A DNA stretch of 64,000 nt from SIG653 sp964509125 (GTDB lineage: Bacteria; Bacillota; Clostridia; Oscillospirales; CAG-382): NCBI GenBank assembly GCA_964509125.1, contig CAZDVZ010000004.1, positions 1-64,000 on the forward strand. Reading direction: 5' to 3'. Each line of letters begins with the position of its first letter. Positions within the stretch are counted from its first letter, which is position 1. A program made the translations under genes and the position numbers. The notes beneath the pieces are model-generated. The model made no database searches. It saw only the letters and a list, made by a program, of their open reading frames with translations, and was not told where the DNA came from. Below, one piece after another: positions 23,592-31,762 of this stretch.

Positions 23592-24223
23592 AAATCAATA
23601 ACCTTTCCAACAGATTCGGCGGATATCGCCCCAAGACGAATGATTTCCGGCTTGTCACCAACTAATGAGACAATAGTAGATTCAATTCCAACAGACGTGT
23701 TTCCACCATCAATAATAGCCGGAATAACACCATTAAAAACATTGATAACAGAAGAACCTTCCTTTGGGCTTGGCATAGAAGAGATGTTTGCAGAAGTTCC
23801 CGCAATGGGACAATTCGCAAGTCTTGCCAGCTCAATGAATATTTTGTTTGAAGGCAACCGCAAAGCTACAGTATTAAGTCCGCCGGTTACAGTTGAGCCA
23901 AGAACATCCTTTTTCCTCAAAACAACAGTAATGGGTCCGGGTGAAAATTTTTCAAAAAGTTCATATGCCCGTTTGTCCATATATGCAATTTCTTCTCCTT
24001 GAGAAGGATCGTATAAATGACAGATCAAACCCTTATTTGAAGGTCTTCCTTTATGTTCATAGATCATTTTGCAAGCACTGTCAATCAAAGCATTTGCTCC
24101 AAGTCCATAAACCGTTTCTGTAGGAAAAGCTACAACCTCACCATTCCTTATAAGCTCTGCACAAACTTCAAGAGCTTCATAGTCAATTTCGTTGTCATTC
24201 ATTTTAAAAATTTCTGTTCTCAT
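23588..24223 (-). CDS. tsaC: Threonylcarbamoyl-AMP synthase
   Basis: This protein of about 211 residues belongs to the TsaC/Sua5/YwlC family, which makes threonylcarbamoyl-adenylate for the t6A modification of ANN-decoding tRNAs. The substrate-binding PTETVYGLGANA and KGRPSNKGLI, and TSANISSMPSP, are diagnostic. It is the short form without the extra Sua5 domain. I chose ATG at 24223, preceded by GGTGGAG. A related t6A-cyclising gene, tcdA, occurs at 34091. Confidence 0.94.
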   Translation of the reverse strand: MRTEIFKMNDNEIDYEALEVCAELIRNGEVVAFPTETVYGLGANALIDSACKMIYEHKGRPSNKGLICHLYDPSQGEEIAYMDKRAYELFEKFSPGPITVVLRKKDVLGSTVTGGLNTVALRLPSNKIFIELARLANCPIAGTSANISSMPSPKEGSSVINVFNGVIPAIIDGGNTSVGIESTIVSLVGDKPEIIRLGAISAESVGKVIDL

Positions 24224-24252
24224 ATAAATCTCCACCACTGTTTATAAAAAAT

Positions 24253-24281
24253 ATTCTATCACTTTTTAAAGTCCTTTTCAA
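24253..24281 (-). promoter_or_regulatory. Sigma-A promoter for tsaC-coaE-transglycosylase
   Basis: On the minus strand TTGAAA (24276-24281) and TAGAAT (24253-24258) are 17 bp apart. It is divergent from the metA promoter. Confidence 0.65.
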
Positions 24282-24310
24282 GTGGTTGAAATATTTTTTT
24301 TGAAAATCTA

Positions 24311-24339
24311 TTGTCTTTTAAGGAAAATAGTGCTATAAT
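24311..24339 (+). promoter_or_regulatory. Sigma-A promoter for metA-nadABC and downstream genes
   Basis: TTGTCT (24311-24316) and TATAAT (24334-24339) are 17 bp apart, with TGC before the -10 as an extended element. No other promoter is obvious until acpP, about 10 kb later. Confidence 0.75.
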
Positions 24340-24381
24340 GGTAGCGTTTAATTTGGAGAATTATTTAATTTGGAGTACAAT

Positions 24382-25299
24382 ATGCCAATCAAAATACCGA
24401 ACTCGCTTCCCGCAGCAGATATACTTTCACGGGAAAATATATTCATAATGGATGAAAACAGAGCAATGGCTCAAGACATTCGCCCGTTAAAAATAGCAAT
24501 ATTAAATTTAATGCCTACAAAAATTGTTACGGAAACACAATTACTGAGATTGCTTTCCAATACACCTCTACAAGTAGATATAAGCTTTATGAACACCGTT
24601 TCAAGAGTTTCACGTCACACACCCGCAGACCATTTAACAGAATTTTATGGTACTTTTAATGATTTCAGACATATGAAATTTGACGGAATGATCATTACAG
24701 GTGCACCCGTTGAACATCTTGATTTTTGCGATGTTGACTACTGGGACGAGCTTTGCGAAATATTCGAATGGACAAAACACAATGTTTTTTCAAAGCTTTA
24801 TATTTGTTGGGGGGCTGTAGCGGCTCTTAACTATCATTATGGAATCCAAAAAGTTAATTTTGACAAAAAGCTTTCGGGAATATTTTCCCATAACACGTTA
24901 ATTCCTTCTCATCCGCTTACAAGGGGGTTCGACGAAGAGTTTAGAGTTCCCCATTCTCGTTTTTCGGGAGTATCTGAAAAGGATATTAAAAAAACGGGCT
25001 CTCTTGATCTTTTGGCATCATCTCCCGTTGCGGGACCTTATTTGATTGCTTCGAAGAAGTATAGAGAAGTATTTTTAACAGGACATCCCGAATATGATTT
25101 TGACACCTTGGCAAAAGAATATACAAGAGATATGGAAAAAGGGTTGTCACCTTCGATTCCGGAAAATTATTTTCCGGATAATAACCCTGCATTGACCCCA
25201 AAAAATCTTTGGCGTTCACACGCACATTTGCTATTTTCCAATTGGCTTAATTATTGTGTATATCAAGGTACCCCATACAATACAGAAGAAATAATCTAA
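24382..25299 (+). CDS. metA: Homoserine O-acetyltransferase (MetA family)
   Basis: This enzyme of about 305 residues acylates homoserine in the first step of methionine synthesis. The catalytic Cys142 (LYICWGAV) and the LTGHPEYD motif with catalytic His and Glu are present. Residue 111, in TGAPVEH, is Glu; in characterised MetA proteins Glu here favours acetyl-CoA and Gly favours succinyl-CoA, so acetyl specificity is inferred. I chose ATG at 24382 (GGAG upstream); an in-frame TTG at 24370 is also served by a duplicated GGAG. nadA follows after 11 bp. Confidence 0.94.
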   Translation: MPIKIPNSLPAADILSRENIFIMDENRAMAQDIRPLKIAILNLMPTKIVTETQLLRLLSNTPLQVDISFMNTVSRVSRHTPADHLTEFYGTFNDFRHMKFDGMIITGAPVEHLDFCDVDYWDELCEIFEWTKHNVFSKLYICWGAVAALNYHYGIQKVNFDKKLSGIFSHNTLIPSHPLTRGFDEEFRVPHSRFSGVSEKDIKKTGSLDLLASSPVAGPYLIASKKYREVFLTGHPEYDFDTLAKEYTRDMEKGLSPSIPENYFPDNNPALTPKNLWRSHAHLLFSNWLNYCVYQGTPYNTEEII

Positions 25300-25310
25300 A
25301 GGTGTGAACC

Positions 25311-26222
25311 ATGGAAAAAAATATCAAAGACAAGATCTTAAAATTAAAGCGAGAAAAAAATGCATATATCGTTGCACATTATTATCAACCACTTGAAATC
25401 CAGCTTATTGCTGATGATGTGGGTGATTCCTTTGAACTTGCAAAAAAATGCGTGAAAACAGATTCAAAAATTATAATTTTCTGCGGTGTACATTTTATGG
25501 GAGAAAGCGCAAAGATTTTATCACCTGATAAACGAGTCTTTGTGCCCGCAGAAAACGCGGGATGTCTTATGGCCGATATGATCACGCCCGAAAAGCTATT
25601 GGAACTGAAAAGAATGCATCCCGATGCCGCCGTGGTTTGTTACATCAACTCCTCGGCATCGGTTAAAGCCCTCTCAACAATTTGTTGCACATCATCTAAC
25701 GCAGAAAAAGTTGTTGCATCGCTCCCTCACAAAAAAATAATTTTTGCACCGGATAAAAATTTGGGAGAATATGTATCAAAACTTTTTCCCGAAAAAGAGT
25801 TTATATTATACGACGGCTGCTGTCCCATACATCACAATGTTACGGCTTTGGAAATGTATCAAATGAAACAAACATTTCCAAATGCTTGTTTTTTGGCACA
25901 TCCGGAATGTAAAGCGGAAGTTTCTGACATTGCAGATGTTGTCGGCAGCACTTCAAAGATATTAAAGCATTGCGAAGAATCCGCCGCGAATGAATATGTT
26001 ATAGCAACAGAAATAGCCATAGAACAACGTCTATCTCACTATTTTCCAAACAAAAAATTCCACACCGCTTCTCCAAAACTTATTTGCGAAGATATGAAAA
26101 AAACTACATTGGAAAAAATTTACATGTCTCTGCTTAACGGAGAAGGCGAAATTATTTTAGAGCAAAATGTTTCTGAGAAAGCCTATGAGGCATTAAAAAG
26201 GATGATGGAAATAAATGCGTAG
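25311..26222 (+). CDS. nadA: Quinolinate synthase
   Basis: This 303-residue iron-sulfur enzyme condenses iminoaspartate with dihydroxyacetone phosphate to give quinolinate. The three expected [4Fe-4S] ligands are visible near residues 85 (NAGCLMAD), 170/171 (DGCC) and 259 (KLICEDM). The AHYYQP and GDSFELAKK motifs are also conserved. It overlaps nadB by 8 bp and begins the nadABC run. Confidence 0.96.
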   Translation: MEKNIKDKILKLKREKNAYIVAHYYQPLEIQLIADDVGDSFELAKKCVKTDSKIIIFCGVHFMGESAKILSPDKRVFVPAENAGCLMADMITPEKLLELKRMHPDAAVVCYINSSASVKALSTICCTSSNAEKVVASLPHKKIIFAPDKNLGEYVSKLFPEKEFILYDGCCPIHHNVTALEMYQMKQTFPNACFLAHPECKAEVSDIADVVGSTSKILKHCEESAANEYVIATEIAIEQRLSHYFPNKKFHTASPKLICEDMKKTTLEKIYMSLLNGEGEIILEQNVSEKAYEALKRMMEINA

Positions 26223-27771
26223 ATATTTATTTAACTCACAAAAAATAAAGGAAGCAGATATATACGACTTTGATGCAGTAGTGGTCGGAAGCGGAATTGC
26301 AGGACTATATGCGGCTTTGCATCTTGATTCGGGTATGCAATGTGCAGTTATAACCAAAGCAAATATCGATGAAAGCAACTCATATCTTGCTCAAGGAGGA
26401 ATTGCGGCGGTTTTGACTGAAGATGATACTTATATCGCACATATCGAAGATACTTTAAAAGCCGGAGCAGGACTTTGTGATCCGGAAGCTGTAAAAGTTC
26501 TGGTAGAAGAAGGGCCGGAAAATATAAAAACTCTCATCGATATGAAAATACCCTTTGATGTAAATAGTGAAGGCGATCTCCACATCACCAGAGAAGGAGG
26601 TCACCGAGTTCGTCGCATCGTACACTGTGGCGGAGATGCTACGGGAAAAGAAACCACAAAACAACTTGGAAGACTTGCTTTTACCAAAGAAAATCTTCAC
26701 TTTTTTATGGAATCATACCTTGTAGATATTTTAACTGACGAAAAGGGTGTTTGTGGAGTTGTATGCTTTGTGGGAGAAGAATATAAAATATTACGAACCT
26801 CAAATGTAATTCTCGCTACAGGTGGATGCGGACAAGTTTATGCATACACCACAAACCCTCTCGGCTCAGTAGGAGACGGAATTGCTGCCGCCGCAAGAGC
26901 GGGAGCTAAGATCCACAATATGGAAATGGTACAGTTCCATCCCACAACACTAATACCAAAGGAAAACACTGACCGGCTTTTTTTGATTTCCGAGGCCGTA
27001 AGAGGCGAAGGCGCAATTCTCAAAAATCATATGGGCGAGCCTTTCATGAAAGGGAAGCATGAAATGGCAGATCTTGCGCCAAGAGATATCGTAACACGAG
27101 AAATTTTAAAGGAGCTTGATAGAACAGAAACAGACAGAGTATATTTAGATTGCAGCGCTATGACAAAAGAGTTTTTTGCCAAAAGATTCCCCACCATCAA
27201 TAAAGAGTGTCTAAAAAGAGGAATCTGCGTTCCGCAAGATTACATTCCCGTTCGTCCTGCACAGCATTATCTAATGGGCGGAGTTAAAACAGATCTTAAC
27301 GGAATGACGAATATAAATGGATTATATTGCTGCGGCGAAGCCGCTGAAAGCGGGATCCACGGAGGTAATAGACTCGCTTCCAATTCAGTTTTGGAATGTC
27401 TTGTTTTCGGACGAAGAGCTGCACGTTCAATAAATGAAAAAAAGCGAACAGTGAGAAAAATCGAACTGCATAATGAATTTTCCGAAAGCATGGGTCCCAT
27501 ACTGAGTAACGAAAAATTAAATATGTATTTTTCTGAAATCAAGATGACCATGTCAAAATATGTAGGTGCAGTAAGATCCCCAAAAGGGCTTAAGAATGCA
27601 TACGAAAAAATATCACTCATTTACAATGATATGGAAAATTCCGATTTAACAAAACCATATGATTATAAAATATATAATATGTGCCAAGTATCAATGATGA
27701 TAATAGAAAGCGCTATGAATCGTCAAGAAAGTATCGGCGCACATTATATCGTGGAGGACTATGATGACTAA
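26215..27771 (+). CDS. nadB: L-aspartate oxidase
   Basis: This 518-residue flavoprotein oxidises aspartate to iminoaspartate for NadA. The FAD-binding AVVVGSGIAGLYAAL sits at residues 21-35. The capping-domain EGGHRVRRIVHCGGDATG, the catalytic DLAPRDIVTREI and the HYLMGGVKTD and GLYCCGEAAESGIHGGNRLASNSVLE motifs are intact. It overlaps both neighbours (8 bp with nadA, 11 bp with nadC). Confidence 0.96.
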   Translation: MRRYLFNSQKIKEADIYDFDAVVVGSGIAGLYAALHLDSGMQCAVITKANIDESNSYLAQGGIAAVLTEDDTYIAHIEDTLKAGAGLCDPEAVKVLVEEGPENIKTLIDMKIPFDVNSEGDLHITREGGHRVRRIVHCGGDATGKETTKQLGRLAFTKENLHFFMESYLVDILTDEKGVCGVVCFVGEEYKILRTSNVILATGGCGQVYAYTTNPLGSVGDGIAAAARAGAKIHNMEMVQFHPTTLIPKENTDRLFLISEAVRGEGAILKNHMGEPFMKGKHEMADLAPRDIVTREILKELDRTETDRVYLDCSAMTKEFFAKRFPTINKECLKRGICVPQDYIPVRPAQHYLMGGVKTDLNGMTNINGLYCCGEAAESGIHGGNRLASNSVLECLVFGRRAARSINEKKRTVRKIELHNEFSESMGPILSNEKLNMYFSEIKMTMSKYVGAVRSPKGLKNAYEKISLIYNDMENSDLTKPYDYKIYNMCQVSMMIIESAMNRQESIGAHYIVEDYDD

Positions 27772-28600
27772 CAACAGATTTGACAGTATTATTTTTTCAT
27801 GTTTTAATGAAGATATGCCCTACGGAGATATTACAACAGAATCGGTTATTAAAGACGGTACATTAGCTGAAGGATATTTCGTTGCCAAAGATGACGGCGT
27901 TATTTGCGGAATGGAAATTGCGAAACGCGTCTTTGAACTTTCAGGCGGAAATGTTACCCTTGATTGTTTTGTAAAAGATGGAGAAGAGGTCTCCAAAGGA
28001 CAAAAGATTGCTTTTGTAAAAGGAGATGCAAAATCCATTTTAATGGGTGAACGAACAGCTTTAAACCTTATGCAAAGAGCAAGTGGAATTGCAACGGCTA
28101 CACGAAAAGCGGTTAAAGCCGTAGAGGGTACAAATGCAAAAATAACCGATACAAGAAAAACAATGCCCGGTCTTAGACTTCTTGACAAATTTGCAGTTAA
28201 GGTTGGAGGGGGATATAACCACAGAACCGGACTTTCCGATGGAGTTTTAATTAAAGATAACCATATTGCAGCAGCAGGTGGAATTGCAAACGCAGTTTCA
28301 TTTGCCAGAAATAATATTCCTCATACTTTAAAAATTGAAGTAGAAACAGAAAATATACAACAGATAAAAGAGGCCCTCGAAGCAAAAGCAGACATTATTA
28401 TGCTTGACAACATGAATAACGAACAAATGAAAGAAGCTGTTTTGCTTATTAACGGCAGAGCCATTACCGAAGCAAGCGGAAATATGGGTGAAAGAGATCT
28501 TTTGTCCGTTGCTCAAACCGGTGTTGACATTATTTCCATCGGCGCATTGACTCACTCCGTAAAAGCTTTGGATATCAGCTTGAAATTTTCGATAATTTAG
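27761..28600 (+). CDS. nadC: Nicotinate-nucleotide pyrophosphorylase (carboxylating)
   Basis: This 279-residue enzyme turns quinolinate and PRPP into nicotinate mononucleotide, completing the de novo route encoded by nadABC. The GDITTESVI start, the ERTALNLMQRASGIATAT helix, TRKTMPGLRLLDKFAV and LIKDNHIAAAGG segments are all family features. The usual transcriptional regulator of this cluster (NadR/NiaR type) is not adjacent. Confidence 0.96.
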   Translation: MMTNNRFDSIIFSCFNEDMPYGDITTESVIKDGTLAEGYFVAKDDGVICGMEIAKRVFELSGGNVTLDCFVKDGEEVSKGQKIAFVKGDAKSILMGERTALNLMQRASGIATATRKAVKAVEGTNAKITDTRKTMPGLRLLDKFAVKVGGGYNHRTGLSDGVLIKDNHIAAAGGIANAVSFARNNIPHTLKIEVETENIQQIKEALEAKADIIMLDNMNNEQMKEAVLLINGRAITEASGNMGERDLLSVAQTGVDIISIGALTHSVKALDISLKFSII

Positions 28601-28617
28601 TTTATAAGGAGCATAAA

Positions 28618-29625
28618 GTGTTTGAAATCATACTAAAGGATTTGAATATAGATTTTGTTTTTAAATTGTTTGGAACATACGAATCGAATGTTAAATTAGT
28701 TGAAAACGCTCTGTCGGTAAAGCTCTTAAACCGTGGAGACGGTTTGAAAATTCAAGGAGAGGATAGCAAAAATGTTGAAAACGCAAAAATTGTTATTCAG
28801 CAACTTGAAAAACTATCTCCCGTAAGTTCTGAGCTTGACGAAAACACAATTAACTATGTAATAGCAGAAGTGCTTGAAGGAAAAAGTGATGAACTTTCAG
28901 CTTTGTACAGTAATTGCATTTGCCTAACGGGAAAAGGAAAGCCTATTAAAGCAAAAACGGTAGGACAGCAAAAATACGTAAATCTTATAAAAACAAACAC
29001 AGTAATTATGGGTGTAGGCCCCGCAGGTACCGGTAAAACATTTCTTGCCGTTGCTATGGCGGTAACCGCTTTAAAAGATAAAAAAATCTCAAAGATAATT
29101 TTAACAAGACCTGCCGTTGAAGCAGGTGAAAAGCTGGGCTTTTTACCCGGCGATCTTCAAAGTAAAATTGATCCTTATCTTCGACCCCTTTATGATGCTT
29201 TGGGCGAAATGTTGGGAAATGAAAGTTTTCAAAAACATTTAGAAAAAGGAACCATTGAGATTGCACCGCTTGCTTATATGCGAGGCAGAACATTAGATGA
29301 TGCTTTTATAATACTTGACGAAGCTCAGAATACAACACCCGAACAGATGAAAATGTTTTTAACAAGGCTTGGGAATAATTCAAAAGCCATTGTAACCGGA
29401 GACGTAACTCAAATAGACCTACCTTTCATGAAAAAAAGCGGATTGATTGAAGCTCTTGATATTTTGGAAGGAATTGACGGCATTGCGATCTTTCGTTTTT
29501 CTCACAAAGATGTTGTAAGACATCCATTGGTTCAAAAGATTATTCTTGCATACGAAAAAAACGATACCAAAAAACGTAAAGAAGGCGAAGAAAAACAAAA
29601 AAGGAGATTTAAACCTCTAAGATGA
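28618..29625 (+). CDS. PhoH-family ATPase
   Basis: This 335-residue protein has an N-terminal KH-like region and a PhoH ATPase core with Walker A GVGPAGTGKTFLAVAMA near residue 127 and Walker B IILDEAQNTTPEQMK. PhoH proteins are ATP-dependent RNA helicase-like factors, here next to the RNase gene ybeY as in most bacteria, which suggests a role in RNA processing. The start is a GTG at 28618 with AAGGAG upstream. It overlaps ybeY by 4 bp. Confidence 0.93.
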   Translation: MFEIILKDLNIDFVFKLFGTYESNVKLVENALSVKLLNRGDGLKIQGEDSKNVENAKIVIQQLEKLSPVSSELDENTINYVIAEVLEGKSDELSALYSNCICLTGKGKPIKAKTVGQQKYVNLIKTNTVIMGVGPAGTGKTFLAVAMAVTALKDKKISKIILTRPAVEAGEKLGFLPGDLQSKIDPYLRPLYDALGEMLGNESFQKHLEKGTIEIAPLAYMRGRTLDDAFIILDEAQNTTPEQMKMFLTRLGNNSKAIVTGDVTQIDLPFMKKSGLIEALDILEGIDGIAIFRFSHKDVVRHPLVQKIILAYEKNDTKKRKEGEEKQKRRFKPLR

Positions 29626-30068
29626 CAAAAGTATATTACAAAAACACAACAGACAAAAAAATTTCAAGAAGTACAATTTGCAAAATAAAAAAAGTTATTA
29701 AACTGACTGTCGAAGAATCATATCCCGATCATTTATTTGAAGTTTCCGTAACAATATGTGATGATACCTATATTCATCAATTGAACAAGGAGTACCGCGG
29801 TAAAGATAAATCAACAGATGTTCTCTCCTTCCCTATGCTTGAATTTGACACACCGAATATAGTCACATTACTGGGAGACATTGTTATATCAGTAGATACG
29901 GCAGAAAAACAAGCGCAAGAGTTTGGAAACTCTCTTGAACGAGAATTGTGCTTTCTCGCCGTACATTCTTCCCTGCATCTTTTGGGCTATGACCACGAAA
30001 CAAGTGAAGAAGACGAAAAATACATGTTATCCAAACAAAAAGAAATTTTAGGAAAGGCAGGACTTTAA
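29622..30068 (+). CDS. ybeY: Endoribonuclease YbeY
   Basis: This 148-residue metalloprotein takes part in 16S rRNA 3' maturation and ribosome quality control. The zinc-binding HSSLHLLGYDH (HxxxHxxxxxH pattern) is intact, with the preceding YRGKDKSTDVLSFPM strand typical of the family. It is coupled to phoH by a 4-bp overlap and followed by era after 1 bp. Confidence 0.96.
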   Translation: MTKVYYKNTTDKKISRSTICKIKKVIKLTVEESYPDHLFEVSVTICDDTYIHQLNKEYRGKDKSTDVLSFPMLEFDTPNIVTLLGDIVISVDTAEKQAQEFGNSLERELCFLAVHSSLHLLGYDHETSEEDEKYMLSKQKEILGKAGL

Positions 30069-30069
30069 A

Positions 30070-30966
30070 ATGTCACAAAAGACTGCTTTTATCACCATAT
30101 CAGGAAAACCCAATGTTGGTAAATCCACATTATTAAACGCACTTTTGGGTGAAAAGGTTGCTATAGTTTCAAAAAAACCTCAAACTACCAGAAACAGAAT
30201 AACGGGAATACTTACAAAAGGTGAAAACCAATATGTTTTTACTGATACACCCGGACTTCACAAACCGAAAAATCTGTTAGGAAAATACATGATGACCGTT
30301 GCCGGAAACGCCGCTGCTGATGCAGATATTATTTTCTTTGTAATTGACGTTTCAAGCGGGCCGGTTTCTGATAACGAAAAAGAAACCCTCAAAAAAATCA
30401 CAAAAACAAACGAAAATGTTTTTCTCATTATAAACAAGGTTGACAAGACAAATAAAACAGAGATAGCAAAAACAATTTCCTCACTCGCCTCCGAAATGGA
30501 ATTTAAAGCGGTTATTCCTATATCCGCATTAAATGGAGAGGGAATTGATATTATTCTTGACGAGGTAGATCCTTTGCTTGTTGAATCTCCCCACTTTTTT
30601 CCGGATGATATATATACCGATCAACCTGAAAGACAAATCGTTGCCGAAATAATTAGAGAAAAATGTCTACGCCTAATGGAAGACGAGATTCCACACGGTG
30701 TCGCCGTAGTTATTGAAGAATTTAAAGAAAAAAAAGATATTCTTTCCATAAGAGCAGAAATATACTGTGAGAAAGAAGCTCATAAAAGAATTATAATCGG
30801 GAAAAACGGAAGTATGCTTAAAAAAATCGGTATGTATGCCAGAGAAGATGCGGAAGCTGTTTTCGGAACAAGAATATACTTGGATCTTTGGGTGAAAGTA
30901 AAAGAAAATTGGCGCGAAAGACAAAGCCTTGTAAATAATTTTGGCTACAATGAAGCAAATGAATAA
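30070..30966 (+). CDS. era: GTPase Era
   Basis: This 298-residue GTPase binds the 3' end of 16S rRNA and helps 30S assembly. G1 GKPNVGKSTL, G3 DTPGLH and G4 NKVD motifs are visible in the first 130 residues. The C-terminal KH domain includes RIIIGKNGSMLKKIG. The order phoH-ybeY-era-recO is widespread in Firmicutes. Confidence 0.97.
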   Translation: MSQKTAFITISGKPNVGKSTLLNALLGEKVAIVSKKPQTTRNRITGILTKGENQYVFTDTPGLHKPKNLLGKYMMTVAGNAAADADIIFFVIDVSSGPVSDNEKETLKKITKTNENVFLIINKVDKTNKTEIAKTISSLASEMEFKAVIPISALNGEGIDIILDEVDPLLVESPHFFPDDIYTDQPERQIVAEIIREKCLRLMEDEIPHGVAVVIEEFKEKKDILSIRAEIYCEKEAHKRIIIGKNGSMLKKIGMYAREDAEAVFGTRIYLDLWVKVKENWRERQSLVNNFGYNEANE

Positions 30967-31762
30967 TTTTATTTCCGGATTGGTAATAAAAGAAGAACCA
31001 TACGGAGAAAAAGCTAAACTTCTCCATGTTTTGACCCAGGACGCAGGCATTTTAAAAATGAAGGCGCCGGGAGCGTATAATCTTAAAAGCTCAACTCATT
31101 CTGCAGTGCAGCTTTTTACTTTTAGCGAATTTTCTTTAGCAAAAGGTAAAAACGGATTTCTCACAATAACAGGTGCCACAGCCAAAAACAACTTCTTTGG
31201 GATACGAACCAACATAGAAAGCTATGCTTTGGCTTGCTATTTTTCATCTTTAATATCCCGTGTGGCTGTTAATGATATTTCTTCGTCGGAAATACTAAGA
31301 TTAACAATGAACTGTCTTTACGCAATGTCTGATTTAAAATACAAACCAGAAAGAGTAAAGCCTATTTTCGAAATAAGACTTGCGGTCATTTGTGGATTTT
31401 CTCCCAATTTTACCAATTGTACCGTGTGCGGATATCCCGCCGAAACCTTTTTGTTCGATTTATTCTCCCCGGGGCTGTTATGTTCAAAATGCAAAAACAA
31501 CTTAGGGAACATGGTAAAAAGTGACAGATATTTTACACTGACAGAAAAAACAATCTCTGTTATTTCTTATTTATCAATTTGCGATATGAAACAATTATTT
31601 AAGTTTAAGCTTTCCGAAAATGATGAAGTTAAACTTAGAAATTTTGCAGAATCATTTGTTACAACAATTTTTGAGAAAACGCCCAAAACCCTCACTTTTT
31701 ATAATCACCTGATGAGGAGTATGCAGAATGAAAAACTTCGACAAAAGCAAGAAAATACTTGA
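30959..31762 (+). CDS. recO: DNA repair protein RecO
   Basis: This protein of about 267 residues loads RecA with RecR at gaps. An N-terminal OB-fold (ISGLVIKEEPYGEKAKLL) is followed by a helical domain with a four-cysteine zinc site, CTVC and CSKC, around residues 158-182. I take the ATG at 30959, which places the start 14 residues before the conserved YGE as in Bacillus RecO; an ATG at 30950 and TTG at 30941 are alternatives. It overlaps era by 8 bp and mutS2 by 35 bp. Confidence 0.93.
   Translation: MNNFISGLVIKEEPYGEKAKLLHVLTQDAGILKMKAPGAYNLKSSTHSAVQLFTFSEFSLAKGKNGFLTITGATAKNNFFGIRTNIESYALACYFSSLISRVAVNDISSSEILRLTMNCLYAMSDLKYKPERVKPIFEIRLAVICGFSPNFTNCTVCGYPAETFLFDLFSPGLLCSKCKNNLGNMVKSDRYFTLTEKTISVISYLSICDMKQLFKFKLSENDEVKLRNFAESFVTTIFEKTPKTLTFYNHLMRSMQNEKLRQKQENT

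Noticed and set aside
23328..24002. Plus-strand open frame of 224 codons
   Set aside because: Antisense to coaE and tsaC, both clearly real; no start signal.
24240..24382. Strand-switch point as a replication origin
   Set aside because: No dnaA, dnaN or DnaA-box cluster; the region is explained by divergent promoters of tsaC and metA.
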